NCBI GenBank assembly: GCA_941918925.1 | Contig: OW799234.1 | Span: forward strand, 130,428,895 to 130,492,894 | From: Phyto melanocephala | Taxonomy: Eukaryota > Arthropoda > Insecta > Diptera > Rhinophoridae | Direction of reading: 5' to 3' | Length of the DNA stretch: 64,000 bases | In this document: positions 47,056-56,835 of the stretch, one piece after another | How the letters are laid out: each line of letters opens with the position of its first letter | Numbering within the stretch: the stretch's first letter is position 1 | Notes under the pieces: generated by a model | Databases searched by the model: none | Seen by the model: only the letters and a program-made list of their open reading frames with translations | Told to the model about the DNA's origin: nothing | Program-made: the position numbers and the translations under genes

Positions 47056-48385
47056 CATACACATGTAGGGGGAATATCGAAGCAGACCACTACTATCACG
47101 GGTCCCTTTTCGACCCCCTTCGCTCCTCAGTGATTTCGTGTCTACCGATCAGTATACCTTCAATCACTGAGTCCCGCGCCACAACCGGCGTTTGCTCTGG
47201 ACCAGAAAAAACGATTTCACACTGCCGACTGGTGATTGTCGACAATCCTCATCGCACAGTCCTTTGTAATCGCCAGCATCTCCTTAAGACCAAGGTCCCC
47301 CATCGCACTCACACCCAACGTGTGCTTGCCTGTGATCCTCAATCTTACGCTCGCCAACGCCGGACACTCGCATACCACATGCACTGCCGTCTCGGCACCC
47401 TCCAGGCACATTCTACAAATATCATCATCCACGATCCGCATCCTCTTCAGATGATATTTGAAGTTACCATGTCCTGTAATCAACGCAGTGATCCAGCTCA
47501 TCATACTCCGATTAAAACCGAGTATCTTCACTGCACCCCTGCCAAGTGGCTCCCTGAGCACCATACGAGCCTGTCTACACGTGGTTCCCTCCGTCCACCT
47601 TCGCAAGTTCACAGAGTTCACCCATTGAAAGACCCTCGCCCGCACTAACCCATTGCCCAGAGCAATTCTGGGTTCCGGTCCGCAGAATGCAGCCTCAGAC
47701 CCCTTCCTCGCAAGTTCGTCAGCAGCCTCATTCCCAGCTATGCCCACGTGTCCCTTGACCCACATCAGCGTTACCTCATTTGTAGAGGCACACCTATTGA
47801 GCTTCAGAACACACTCAAGCACCAAGGAGGAGTTCACATCCATCCGCTGCATACGTTTTATAACCGACTGGTTGTCAAGTGCAATAAGAATTTTCCTCCC
47901 ATACACTCGACATTCCAACAGGTGGTCCAACGCATGCAGCAAACCAAGCATTTCTGCCAGATTGACCGACACGTACTCCCCCAGACTCAGGGTGCAGGAT
48001 AAGTCCAACTCAGATGAGTACACACCAGCACCTGCCCTACCGTCCATAAAGGACCCATCAGTAAAGATACTGATGTCATTCTCCATGCACTCATTGTGCA
48101 TGAATCCATCCGCTATGAGCGTGTGATGTAGCCTTTCGACCACTTTTACCCGACTCATGCGCTCCATCGGCATCTGAGTCTCCCTAACCTCTTTATCCAC
48201 GAGGTCCAGGATTCTCCTATGCCCCAAAACCGATCCAAAGCGATACCACATGCCATCGCTTCGCATCCGAATCGCCGATCTTGCCGCCGTCTCCCTTACA
48301 AATAAGTCCAACGGCAGCAGTCCCAGCATTGCCTCCATCGCCTGCGTTGGTGTGGTACGTATCGCGCCACATATACCAATGCAAG
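47056..48385 (-). mobile_element. 5'-truncated LINE (RNase H-bearing), probable 11-bp TSD
   Basis: A 1,330-bp GC-richer insert in Helitron C is flanked by CCACGCCCATA at 47045-47055 and 48386-48396. Because this word belongs to the Helitron monomer, the TSD reading is supported mainly by the fact that excision restores the length of Helitron B. On the minus strand it begins within the end of the reverse transcriptase region, has an open ORF2 C-terminal part (stop at 47217), then a 3' UTR of about 160 bp. No poly-A tail is seen; the 3' end reads CCCTACATGTGTATG. It is a typical 5'-truncated product of target-primed reverse transcription. Confidence 0.88.
47217..48385 (-). CDS. LINE ORF2 C-terminal part: RNase H and zinc finger
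   Basis: This is the C-terminal ~388 residues of a non-LTR retrotransposon ORF2 protein, which nicks the target and reverse-transcribes its own RNA. It opens with CIGICGAIRTTPTQAMEAML, the conserved block after the reverse transcriptase core. RNase H follows with all four expected acidic residues, counting from the junction: D109 (FTDGSF), E144 (AEMLGL), D170 (ALDNQS) and D222 (GNEAADELA), with WVKGH before the last. A finger CxxC...H..CxC (C323, C326, H335, C338/C340) lies near the end. There are no stops or frameshifts, unlike every other LINE piece here, so the insertion is young. The endonuclease and the polymerase catalytic part are missing, so it cannot move alone. The open frame continues upstream of 48385 into Helitron DNA, which is chance. 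It looks like an RNase H-bearing clade (I, R1, LOA group); the exact clade is not certain. Confidence 0.9.
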
Positions 48386-48747
48386 CCACGCCCATAAGAA
48401 ATAGGTGATCGTTTTTAGCTCCTTGCACTTGATCGATTTGTCTGATACTTTGCACACACATATTGAGCTGTCATTACTATATAATTTCGTGGTTAAAAAA
48501 GTGGGTAGGGCCACACCCATAAAAAAAGTTATAATTTTGAGGTACTTGCTCTGGACCGATTTTCGTGAAACTTTGCACACATATTGAGTTGTCATGACTA
48601 TACAACTTCGTGATTAGAAAAGTGGGCAGTGCCACGCCCATTAAAAAAAGTTATAATTTTTAGCTTTTTGCACTTGATATTCAATTAAAAATCAGAATGC
48701 ATTTTTATTCATTAAGGGGCGTAGCAACGCGCGCCGGGCTTTTCTAG

Positions 48748-48925
48748 TGACATATAAAAGGGATGAAATCAATTAGGACAAATAATTCTGTGTTTCAATA
48801 TAATACGGGGTTATATAGTTGACATTTATACACAGCAGCTGTAGTTCTGATCAAAAGAGTGCTGATTATGAAACCGTAGCTGTATTCGAAAGTGCATTCC
48901 ACTCATCTAGTATCGGATAACTAAC
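48748..48925 (-). repeat. Dispersed repeat next to the Helitron array
   Basis: The reverse complement matches 7033-7170 in order and spacing. It begins immediately at the T after the CTAG of Helitron C, so the array may have landed at or inside a copy of this repeat. Confidence 0.55.
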
Positions 48926-49354
48926 GTTTTCTAGATTTTCTGTCATTAGTGCATCAAATTTATAGCCTAAATTTTAATTTAATTAAAAAAATTTTTTTTT
49001 CTATCAGATGCAACTCTGATCGCATAGAAATTAATCTTTGATTAAACTCTTCATAAAGTTTACCAATTCGGATAGACCTGTCAAAAAATCTATCACACAA
49101 GTTTACTTTAAAGACATTCTATAATACTTTTGAGCATACACGATTTTTTGACATTTCAAGCGACTAAATCTAATAGTAAGACGGGGCCAATAGCGATTAA
49201 ATCGTGCTTATGTTGTGTAGTAATGTTTTTGGTACATATTCATTTATTTTAATAATATTTCAAACGACCTGACCAGCTTTGGCCAGTTCTAGTGCCATTG
49301 TAAAACCCTATAATATTTACAAAAGTTTTTTGCTCTTTACTTTACTACTGGGGA
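48926..49354. other. AT-rich DNA, no gene recognised
   Basis: No features of note were seen. Confidence 0.4.
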
Positions 49355-49500
49355 AGAGACTTACGGAGTTATTCATAACGCGAAACTCTGAGCTAACTAA
49401 CTATCTACTGACATTTTCAAGTGTAAATTGCCATAAGGAAAAGACAACACATCGTTAGTTAGCACACAGTTTCGTGTTATAAATGACGACGTAATTAATT
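49355..49500. repeat. Hairpin/foldback repeat, ~43-bp arms
   Basis: The left arm carries ATTCATAACGCGAAACTCTG then AGCTAACTAACTAT (to 49405). The right arm (from 49452) carries ATCGTTAGTTAGCACACAGTT then TCGTGTTATAAATGACGACG. The arms pair with several mismatches, leaving a ~47-base loop. It is probably an old MITE; I found no TSD. Confidence 0.6.
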
Positions 49501-50522
49501 CTCTACAATTAATTGTCCTGCCAGTTTTGATACAAGTTATAAGTGTTTCTATAGCGGGATTACGGTAGTTACTTTTTAAAAACATATAAAAACAATTTTC
49601 GTTTTGGCTTAAATTTGTCCCAAAGATGAGTCACATTTAAAAAAATTTATAACTTTTTTAACAAGCTAAAAAAAAACGTCCACACCAAAAGTTACATAAC
49701 AAATCATAAAGCAAAACTTTCAAGGTTTTTTATTTAAAAGCTTAAAACAAAAAAAAATAATTTCTTTCATTTTTTTCTTTTACTCAGCTAATATTTTCTG
49801 CTGCTGCTGGAGTTGTATTGTTAAAAAAAACTCTCCTCACATTTATTCTCATGACAAATCCGCCATTAAAAAAGTTTGCAAATTTTCTTAGAAAAAAAAA
49901 ATCAACAAGAATAAAAAGTTTTGTATAAAAATTCAAAAAAAGACCACCAAAAAAGTTTTTAGATTTTTCTATAATATATGTTTGCAGATGTATCTCCTTT
50001 AAATATTTAAACTCCACCAAATGGGGAAAAAAAACGTTTGATCCCTTAAAGGATTCACGCTTAGTAAAACGTCGTAAATCAAATATAAAAAATAAATTAC
50101 AAGAAGAAAAAAATGGCTGACACAAATAATAGTATAAAAATATAAAAGAATGGAATTTTATTTTTAATGGGACGAAACTGTGTTATTCTTGTCCAGCAAA
50201 ATTCGTATTTTCGGTTTGTTTGTTAAAGTGATGTTAAAGTAATGAGTAGACTAGTACATATTTAGCAAAAAAATATTTCCTTTTTAGACAATTAAGTTAT
50301 TATTACTTCACAAAAGAATTTAATATTTAGTGCTTCTCGTAGTGCTAATATTTGCAGGGTAAATATTTACATGTATATTTTAATATTTAAAAAAATTTTA
50401 AGAAAGTATTTTATTTTGTATTTAAGGAATACAGTTTTAAACAAGGCGAATCTATATAGGTGAAATTATCAGCCCAGCTGATGGGGACCAGCAATGTCAA
50501 ACTTTGTTTATATTTGTGATTA
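49501..50522. other. AT-rich DNA, no gene recognised
   Basis: The minus-strand frame at 49784-50125 is Phe/Lys/Asn-rich and has no recognisable domain. CCAGCAAAATTCGTATTTTCG at 50194 resembles a CCCAGC end, but no partner was found. Confidence 0.4.
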
Positions 50523-51394
50523 AACAAGTAAGAGAGCTATATTCGGCCGTGCCGAATCTTATATACCCTTCACAACGTGTAGTCATGCAATAACAATTGT
50601 TTGTATCACCATTCATCTCATCTGAAATACGTACATAAATATATAAAAAACATACATATATAAAAACATTTTATTGTAAAATTATAAATTTACGTATGTA
50701 TGCTAAAAAAAATTAAAAAAAAATAAAAAAAAAATTAAAAAAAAAAATAAAAAAATAATAAAAAATTATTAAAATAAAAAAAAAAAAAAAAAAAAAAAAA
50801 AATAAAACAAAAAAAAAAATAAAAAAAAAAAATTAAAAAAAAAATTTTAAAAAATAATAATAAAAATAAAAATAATATGTAAAATAAAAAATTAAAAAAA
50901 AATAATAAAAAATTTAATAATAATAAAAATATAAATAATATATAAAATAAAAAATAAAAAAAAAATTAAAAAAAAAATTTTTAAAAAATTAAAAAAAACT
51001 TTTTTTGGCTCAGCTGGGATTCGATGCCACGTTTTCTCTAACCAGTATACACGTTTGTGTGTATGTATGTTGTTGTTGTAATGTTGTTTTTGTGAAAAAA
51101 AATCGAGGTGGTCGTGGGTTTTTGCTCATATCTCAGTTGTTTATGTACCGATGTTTCTATCTGTACCGATGTGCAATCTACTCCCGAATATTTCTTGATA
51201 TTTTAATACCTCACCAAGGTCCAAGCGATGTCGGGGGGCTTCAAAAAGTTGATCTGAACATACCCACGGACAGACTGGCAGAGCTTAAGCTATTCATAAG
51301 CTTTCAAAAATATATACTTTATGGGGTCGGAAATGAAAATTGTAGAATGGCAAACCTATATATACCCTTTTTCACTGTGTGAAGGGTATAAAAA
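50523..51394 (-). mobile_element. Non-autonomous Helentron, reverse strand
   Basis: On the plus strand it reads AACAAGTAAGAGAGCTATATT then CGGCCGTGCCGAAT at the left and TCACTGTGTGAAGGGTATAAAA at the right, the inverse of the element at 6176-6903. It shares GGCTCAGCTGGGATTCGATG, CCAGTATACACGTTTG and TACTTTATGGGGTCGGAAATG. The core 50706-50998 is almost pure A with T interruptions. The 125-residue plus-strand frame at 51005-51382 is element sequence read backwards, not a gene. Confidence 0.88.
50706..50998. repeat. A/T low-complexity core of Helentron
   Basis: The run is A-rich with scattered T and almost no G or C, the complement of the T-rich core at 6587-6775. Confidence 0.9.
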
Positions 51395-51475
51395 TATATG
51401 TTTATTAAAAACAAAAATTTCTTTAATTTTTTGGGACAAAGTTTATTTTTAAATAAAATAACTGTATTTTTTTTT

Positions 51476-51685
51476 AAATTGATTTTTCAAGTTCGAGGTC
51501 TTTATAAATATTTGTTGATTTATTTATTATTCAATATTTCGCTACTACTAATATAAAATATTTTTATGTTAGAAAATTATATAAAAATTTTGTAAAAACA
51601 CACAATTTCTTCCCTGAAGATGCTACACAAAGAAGTAGCGAAATAAATATTGATAAAGACCTCGAGCTTGAAAAATCAATTAAAA
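51476..51685. repeat. Inverted repeat, ~55-70-bp arms
   Basis: The left arm reads TTGATTTTTCAAGTTCGAGG then TCTTTATAAATATTTG and ends TTTCGCTACT. The right arm starts AGTAGCGAAATAAATATTGA then TAAAGACCTCGAGCTTGAAA. The right arm is preceded by CCTGAAGATGCTACACAAAG, a phrase partly echoed at 32847 and 10860. It is probably a foldback-type or duplicated element end; the class is unknown. Confidence 0.6.
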
Positions 51686-51817
51686 AATTTTATAAAATAA
51701 AGGTCAAATAAGAGCAATAATAATTGTATTTTTGTTCTGTTTCTGGCTTAACTTGTTTTTTTGAAGGTATCTGCGAAGCAGTCAAGATGTTTGTTCCAAA
51801 GTGTTATCTGTCACAAC

Positions 51818-53106
51818 TAGGGTTTGGGATTTCCCGGTCTTTTTACTTTCCCGGGAAACGGGAATTAAAAAATCGTCTTCCCGGGAATTCCCGGGATTCC
51901 CGAAAATAATATTTCTTTTAAAATAAATAATGTTTGTTAACTTTAACATCACGATTTGGTTAATAACTCATTGTTTTAGTAGTAGTTTATTTTCCATTAG
52001 AGTCCTTATTGTGTCAGCATTACATCTTCCGGAAATATAAACTTAACCCAAATTATAAAAATAATTATTGCCATGTAAACAGATACTTTTTTTGGGCAAC
52101 ACTACTCCACTCGTCTAATACAAGATATTGTTTTCACCATCGTATTTTTAACGGCGTTGTAATATTTTATTACAATGTTTTTAACATCAGTTTAATTTTG
52201 GTAATGTCATATTTTTACTGAAAAAAATTTGACGAATAAAAGAACTTTGTGTTATTGTTCGAATAGATATTCCATCGACTGCTGCCAATTTTGAAACAAT
52301 TTCTGGTAATGTTTGGTTGTCTAAACAACTTTTAATGGTGGAATTATTTTTTTACTTGGTGCAGGTGTTAAAGAATCGTTTTCAAATTTTATTTTATGAA
52401 CCAAAAGAAGGTGCCTTATGAGACCACTAGTACTACCGCCCTTGTACATTAACCTTTTCGGGAAAATATTACATTGTGCTGAGTTGTCTACTTTTTGAAA
52501 ATAGTTCCAGACTTCAGACATTTTGCTTCTAAACAAAGTGAATTTTTTAAAAAAGTATTATTAGAAAAATTCAATCAATAATAAAAAAAATTATACTTAC
52601 AAATTCTGTGACCACTTTTAAAAACAATTTGCACATACGATTATATTTATAAAAATGAACCACGGAAACTACTGCTGAATTTACGGTTGTTATAAAAATC
52701 ATTTTTAAACAAGAAAACAATTATTTATGTATGTATGTATATAATTAATTCACTTGAAATTTATAAGCACTTATTAAAAATAATTCCAGAAAGTCCTTAA
52801 CTTTGGCGTGAAATATTTTTGACCGACGATGTTTGTGTTTCTTTTACATATTAGTATTTAAGAAAAGTTGTAAATACTTAACAATTAAAAAACGCTAACA
52901 AATTTAAAACCTAACTTTTTATTCAAATATTCTTTAAATTTACCAAAACAGATAAGAAATTAAAAATAAAATTAAATATATTTCCTAATATACTACATAT
53001 TTTTTATTTCCCGTTTTCCCGGGAATAAGAGCGAAATTTTTCCGGGAATACTAAGTGGTTCATTCCCGGGAATTCCCGGGCGGGAATTCCCGGTTCCCAA
53101 ACCCTA
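51818..53106 (-). mobile_element. hAT element, perfect 8-bp TSD, BED-finger relic
   Basis: The ends TAGGGTTTGGGATTTCCCGG and CCGGTTCCCAAACCCTA are inverted. The octamer GTCACAAC flanks both sides exactly (51810-51817 and 53107-53114). Both subterminal regions have repeated CCCGGGAATTCCCGGG-type palindromes, likely transposase-binding sites. The interior, on the minus strand, keeps only the N-terminal part of a hAT transposase. At 1,289 bp it is far below the 3-4 kb of an autonomous copy, so it is an internal-deletion derivative. Confidence 0.92.
52240..52536 (-). pseudogene. hAT transposase N-terminus with broken BED zinc finger
   Basis: The frame from 52536 has SEVWNYFQKVDNSAQCNIFP then KGGSTSGLIRHLLLVH, the BED-type DNA-binding finger of hAT transposases. 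The usual CxxC reads CNIF here, so one zinc ligand is Phe. H and H at the end (RHLLLVH) remain. After a stop near 52320 the match resumes in a different frame with LPEIVSKLAAVDGISIRTI then FIRQ, the block that normally follows the finger. The catalytic and dimerisation parts are absent. It is inactive as a transposase. Confidence 0.85.
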
Positions 53107-53114
53107 GTCACAAC

Positions 53115-54882
53115 AATCATACCACATAGTGTAGGACTTATACTTATAATGTCCAAGTGATTTTTTTTTTTTTTTTTGTTTTAAGTAAAACTCAGTTATT
53201 TTATATATTTGCTAACAAGTTTATAAAAAATTCTCTTTTACAAACATTATTTTTTACATTTTAAATTTGATAAAGCGAATTAAAATTTTTGAGAGAAAAA
53301 TTCTTATTTTTAGTATCAATTCGTCGCTGCAGATGTCTGTATGAATACGACAAATTAACAAAACAGCACAATTTAAAAATTAAATAATTCTAAAACTATT
53401 CTTTCAACTATGCCAAGCCTGGTCGGGCATGCTTATGTGACGTACTTCTAGATTAAGTCATGTACGCGCTGACAGTGGCGGCCACATGTCCGAAATCATG
53501 TTTAAGCTTTATTGCCAAAACATATCTGATTAAGAAAGTCAAGCGGAGGGATATTAAAAACATTTACTTTGTTTTAGTTTTCTTCGACTCTGTAAAAAAA
53601 AGTTATTTCAAATCTAACTAACAAAAGGAAATACCAGATTTCCACATTCTGCACCAGCTATTTTAACTGACCACAAGCAGTGCTTTAGCTATGATTACTT
53701 TGTCAAAAGCAGGATTAGTAAATGCTACATTTACAATAGTATTTTCAAAGCGAATATTAAATATATAAATATTACAAAAATTAAATAAAAAACACAAAGA
53801 ATTTAAGGAAATTTAACCAACAATATATATGTTGGTGAAATTTTATTTTATTTATTTTCCTACACTGACTCGCTTTGTTTATTTTTCTTTTTGAGATTTA
53901 TTCTGCTTAAGTTTCTGTTCATTTTTGCATGAAAAAAAAATACTAGACTCGGTTAATGGTGTCCTTAAAACTTTTAATGTACACACATATACACATATAC
54001 AGATAAACATTGGTTTCCTGTTTTGTCTCTAGGGAGTAATATTGTGTTTTTGAAGTTAAGCATGTATGACTATAATAATAATAAAAAAAAAAATAAAAAC
54101 AGGGAGAAAATCCCAACGTTATGATACATAAGAGTCCATGTGCATGTAACAAAAAGGGGGCTTTGCAAAGCACTCAGGACAACAACATATGTCACCCTCT
54201 GCGGTTAATAGTTTTAAAAAAGGTAGACCACATTTCGCTATAACATTAAATGCATACATATTCTATACACTATCTACATAAATAATGTATGTATCGTATC
54301 AGAGAATGGTATATTCGTAAATTTGAAGATTATTGTTCATGCTTGTGTAGTGAATTGAACAAAAACTCAAAGTTCAACAATATGAGCAGTGTGCTGGGAA
54401 CTTCTAGTCATCACAGTGAAATTGAAACAAATTTATTTTGTTACAATCAGAAAATTTTTTTTGTTGCTTTTGTATTTCGCTGTATTCATTCTCCATCCCT
54501 CATTGTACAGTGGTGCTTGTTGTTCACATTCTTTTTCATAGCATATTTTATTGCGTTAAATTTTTTGTTTTGCTAACAAGAAGAAGCATATTTTGCTGAA
54601 TTAAACAAGTTAGCCAATATGTGCATATGAGAGCAATTTTCATTGTTTTAAAAAAGAATCAATCTTATGTGAGGATGTAATTACTATGAATTATTGTTCA
54701 ATTGCACAGTGTCAATCTCTGGCATGTACACAGTTCTGTATGTGTGCATGTGTGAGTTAAATATTGTGGTTAAATTTAAATATATTTTATAACAGTTTTT
54801 TAATACTTTACGGTAAGTTACCGTCTGCGTAGGTTTCATCTAAAATATATATTAAACATGCAAAATAAGCAAGTTAGAATGC
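53115..54882. other. AT-rich DNA, no gene recognised
   Basis: The 53400-53520 piece is richer in GC (GCCTGGTCGGGCATGC, TGACAGTGGCGGCCACATG), but I could not assign it. Frames at 53943-54173 and 54289-54576 show no recognisable domain. Confidence 0.4.
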
Positions 54883-55140
54883 TATATCTGTGGCTTGGAG
54901 CCAAAAGGGCCAATGTCACTTTTTTGCTCTTTTGAGTTAATCATTGCATTAGATTTGTGTTCTTGCTCTATTTCATTATGGTAAAACAGATAAAGTCATA
55001 CTTAACCCAGAACAGCTTCATAAATAAAATGCTGGCCACTGTCACTATGAATGCATCTATAGAAGTTAAAGTTCAATTCCAATTTTCTCAAAAGTAAATA
55101 TTTTCGCGTTGGCCATTTTAGCTTCAAGCCACAGATATAT
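54883..55140. mobile_element. MITE, copy 2 of 2 (TATATCTGTG ends)
   Basis: The left end TATATCTGTGGCTTGGAGCC is inverted at the right as GCTTCAAGCCACAGATATA. The 258-bp copy is collinear with 20510-20768 with scattered substitutions. The two copies lie 34 kb apart in the same orientation. Confidence 0.85.
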
Positions 55141-55299
55141 GGCTGTGCTAAATCGTTAATATGTATGGATATAATTTAGATTTTTTTAAAAAGTCTTCAG
55201 TATTATTTTTCGAGTTTTTAAGAAAATTTCTTGAAATCAGAGAACAATGTTTTAACGAGAACTCAATTATCAATTAACAAAAATAATTCGTGTTTAAAA

Positions 55300-55930
55300 A
55301 TAGTTTCGGGCATGTGACCGCTATGACAAGCACATACATAACGCAGCAAATCAGTCTGTATTTCAGCAATAACGGATCGAATGTGTTCTTCCAGGCTTTC
55401 GATCGTTGTTGGTTAATCTGCATATACCTGGGATTATACTTTTATCCCAAGAGAAAATAATCTAATGGTGTCAAAAAACATGCACGAGGTGACAGCTCTA
55501 TTTCCGGAAACTGTTCTTTCGTCAAATGTTTCTCTCAGTAAATTGATTGTAGTGCACCATGTGGAACCAAATGTCTACCACCCTAATGCCATCCAAATAA
55601 GATAAAGTGAGCATATCAGTAACCGTAGGCAGTAACGTTGTAACCATCTTTATTTGTTAAGACATATTGACCAGTATTTACATCGGCCCATAGAGCGCAC
55701 CAAGCTGTGAGTTTTTCTAGATGTAATAGACTTTAGTATAGTCATCACTTTAGGTATGGCAATTATGTTTTTTGACATTGTCATTTGATCGAAGTGCGCT
55801 TTATTTAATGCCCAATGGATTTGTCGAATGACGTCATAAGTTTTAAAATAAACTTTTACAATTTGCAAACGGTGCGCTGGCGTAAGTCTATTCATAATAA
55901 ATTGGCCAATTAACACAACAATCGAGAGCT
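55300..55930 (-). pseudogene. Internally deleted mariner-family transposase
   Basis: On the minus strand, MNRLTPAHRLQIVKVYF begins near 55895 and is the N-terminal helix-turn-helix start typical of this insect mariner group. Downstream, PRACFLTPLDYFLLG (about 55446-55490) is the block with the third catalytic Asp, normally PRSCDLTPLDYFLWG; the Asp is Phe here. After a frameshift come SQVYAD, then TTIESLEEHIRSVIAEIQ (about 55365-55420) and a C-terminal HSGHMPE. Around 200 residues in the middle are missing or scrambled. Confidence 0.85.
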
Positions 55931-55986
55931 ATAAAATGAGCTGTTACAGAAAACAGTGCTGCTAATTTAAAGCTAACCACATTTAA

Positions 55987-56835
55987 CAAAACAGGTAAGA
56001 GGGTTCTATTCGGCTTAGAATTCCCTTCACGATAAGCATATATGTTGTTTGAGAAACAAATGTACATGACATGAATTCATATGGTCGTGTTCGTGCAACG
56101 TACGGTAAACAAACGACATCGCCTGCATTTGTTGTAAAAAAAACAAAAACTTTGCATTACCATAATGTACATACATACACACATCCATATATGTGACAGC
56201 GCATAGAGAAAGGGACCTAAGGGTAAAAACAGGGTTTGTTCAGGAGATCCATTTTAAAGATTAAATGATTTTTCTTTTAGTATGGGAAAAATGAAAATAA
56301 ATAAATGTTGCTGTTAAGGTCCCTTTCTATTTGCTCTTAGAATCGTCGACTTTACTTTTATAAAACGCGCATATCTCTGCGAGTGAACACTTTTGGGGCA
56401 TGGGATCGGTCTCATTCGATGCTCAGATTGTTATTTTACCATTAGGTCCCTTTCTCTATGCGCTGTCACATATACATAAATATATAACAACATCGCTTGC
56501 TTTTGATGTTTATTGAATAGAATTTTGAAGTTGCAATGTAAAAACAAAAAACAGAAGCAAACGTGCTTTTTTGTTTATATCACAGGCGCTAATAGATCGA
56601 AATTACTGATTTTCTATACCAAAACTATCGAAAGCATTTCTGACAAGCTGGTACAAATTGCGAATCCATAAAATATACGGGCGCTTTAAACAGTTGATTT
56701 CAACGCTGACACGGACCGAGAGACAGTCATATCAAAATTATTTCCTCTGTCTATAACGATTTAAAATATATATGTATACTTTATGGGGTCTCAAATGAAC
56801 ACTGTATAAATTACAAATGGAATTACAAACAAACT
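55987..56835 (-). mobile_element. Old Helentron, reverse strand, interrupted by a MITE
   Basis: The left side AACAGGTAAGAGGGTTCTATT then CGGCTTAGAATTCCCTTCAC is a worn 3' end, read backwards. The right side has TTGATTTCAACGCTGACACGG, ACCGAGAGACAGTC and TACTTTATGGGGTCTCAAATG, the 5' part. A 279-bp MITE (56192-56470) sits inside. Confidence 0.7.
56192..56470. mobile_element. MITE with TGTGACAG ends, TA target
   Basis: TGTGACAGCGCATAGAGAAA then GGGACCTAA at the left is exactly inverted at the right as TTAGGTCCC then TTTCTCTATGCGCTGTCACA. TA lies on both sides. A further GGTCCCTTTCTATTTGCTC at 56320 is a partial internal copy of the terminus. There is no coding. Superfamily Tc1/mariner is suggested by the TA only. 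Confidence 0.85.

Larger units (their letters stand above)
44819..48650 (+). repeat. ~122-bp monomer array inside Helitrons A-C
   Basis: Each monomer contains GTGGGCGGGGCCACGCCCAT or a variant (GGGCAGTGCCACGCCC, GGGCAGGGCCACGCCC). It is followed by GAGGTACTTGCACTGGACCG, TTTTTCTGAAACTTTGCACA and GAGCTGTCATGACT. Boxes begin at 44819, 44942, 45062, 45184, 45306, 45427 and 45549 in A, giving a period of 120-123 bp, and continue in B and C. GGGCGGGGCCACGCCC is a 16-bp palindrome with one mismatched pair. The array is interrupted by element ends and by the LINE at 47056-48385. Confidence 0.92.
46542..48747 (+). mobile_element. Tandem Helitron C, interrupted by a LINE
   Basis: It starts TCTATATATATAAAAGTGAA directly after B and ends GCGCGCCGGGCTTTTCTAG followed by T. 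The total is 2,206 bp. Removing the LINE (1,330 bp) and one 11-bp TSD copy leaves 865 bp, almost exactly the length of B (868 bp), so C was a full-length copy before the LINE arrived. No Helitron coding is present. Confidence 0.88.

Noticed and set aside
47130..48126. Plus-strand frames of 172, 157 and 84 residues
   Set aside because: They are antisense shadows of the LINE ORF2, which has clear RNase H motifs on the minus strand.
48386..48461. Upstream extension of the LINE frame with a Met start at 48461
   Set aside because: These 25 codons lie in Helitron monomer DNA beyond the LINE junction; the open frame is chance.
44819..48650. CRISPR-like array of repeats and spacers
   Set aside because: The whole ~122-bp unit repeats, with no unique spacers, inside eukaryotic Helitrons.
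51005..51382. 125-residue frame starting MAQLGFDATFSLTS
   Set aside because: It is Helentron sequence read in the opposite direction. The same frame start appears reversed in the copy at 6402-6584.
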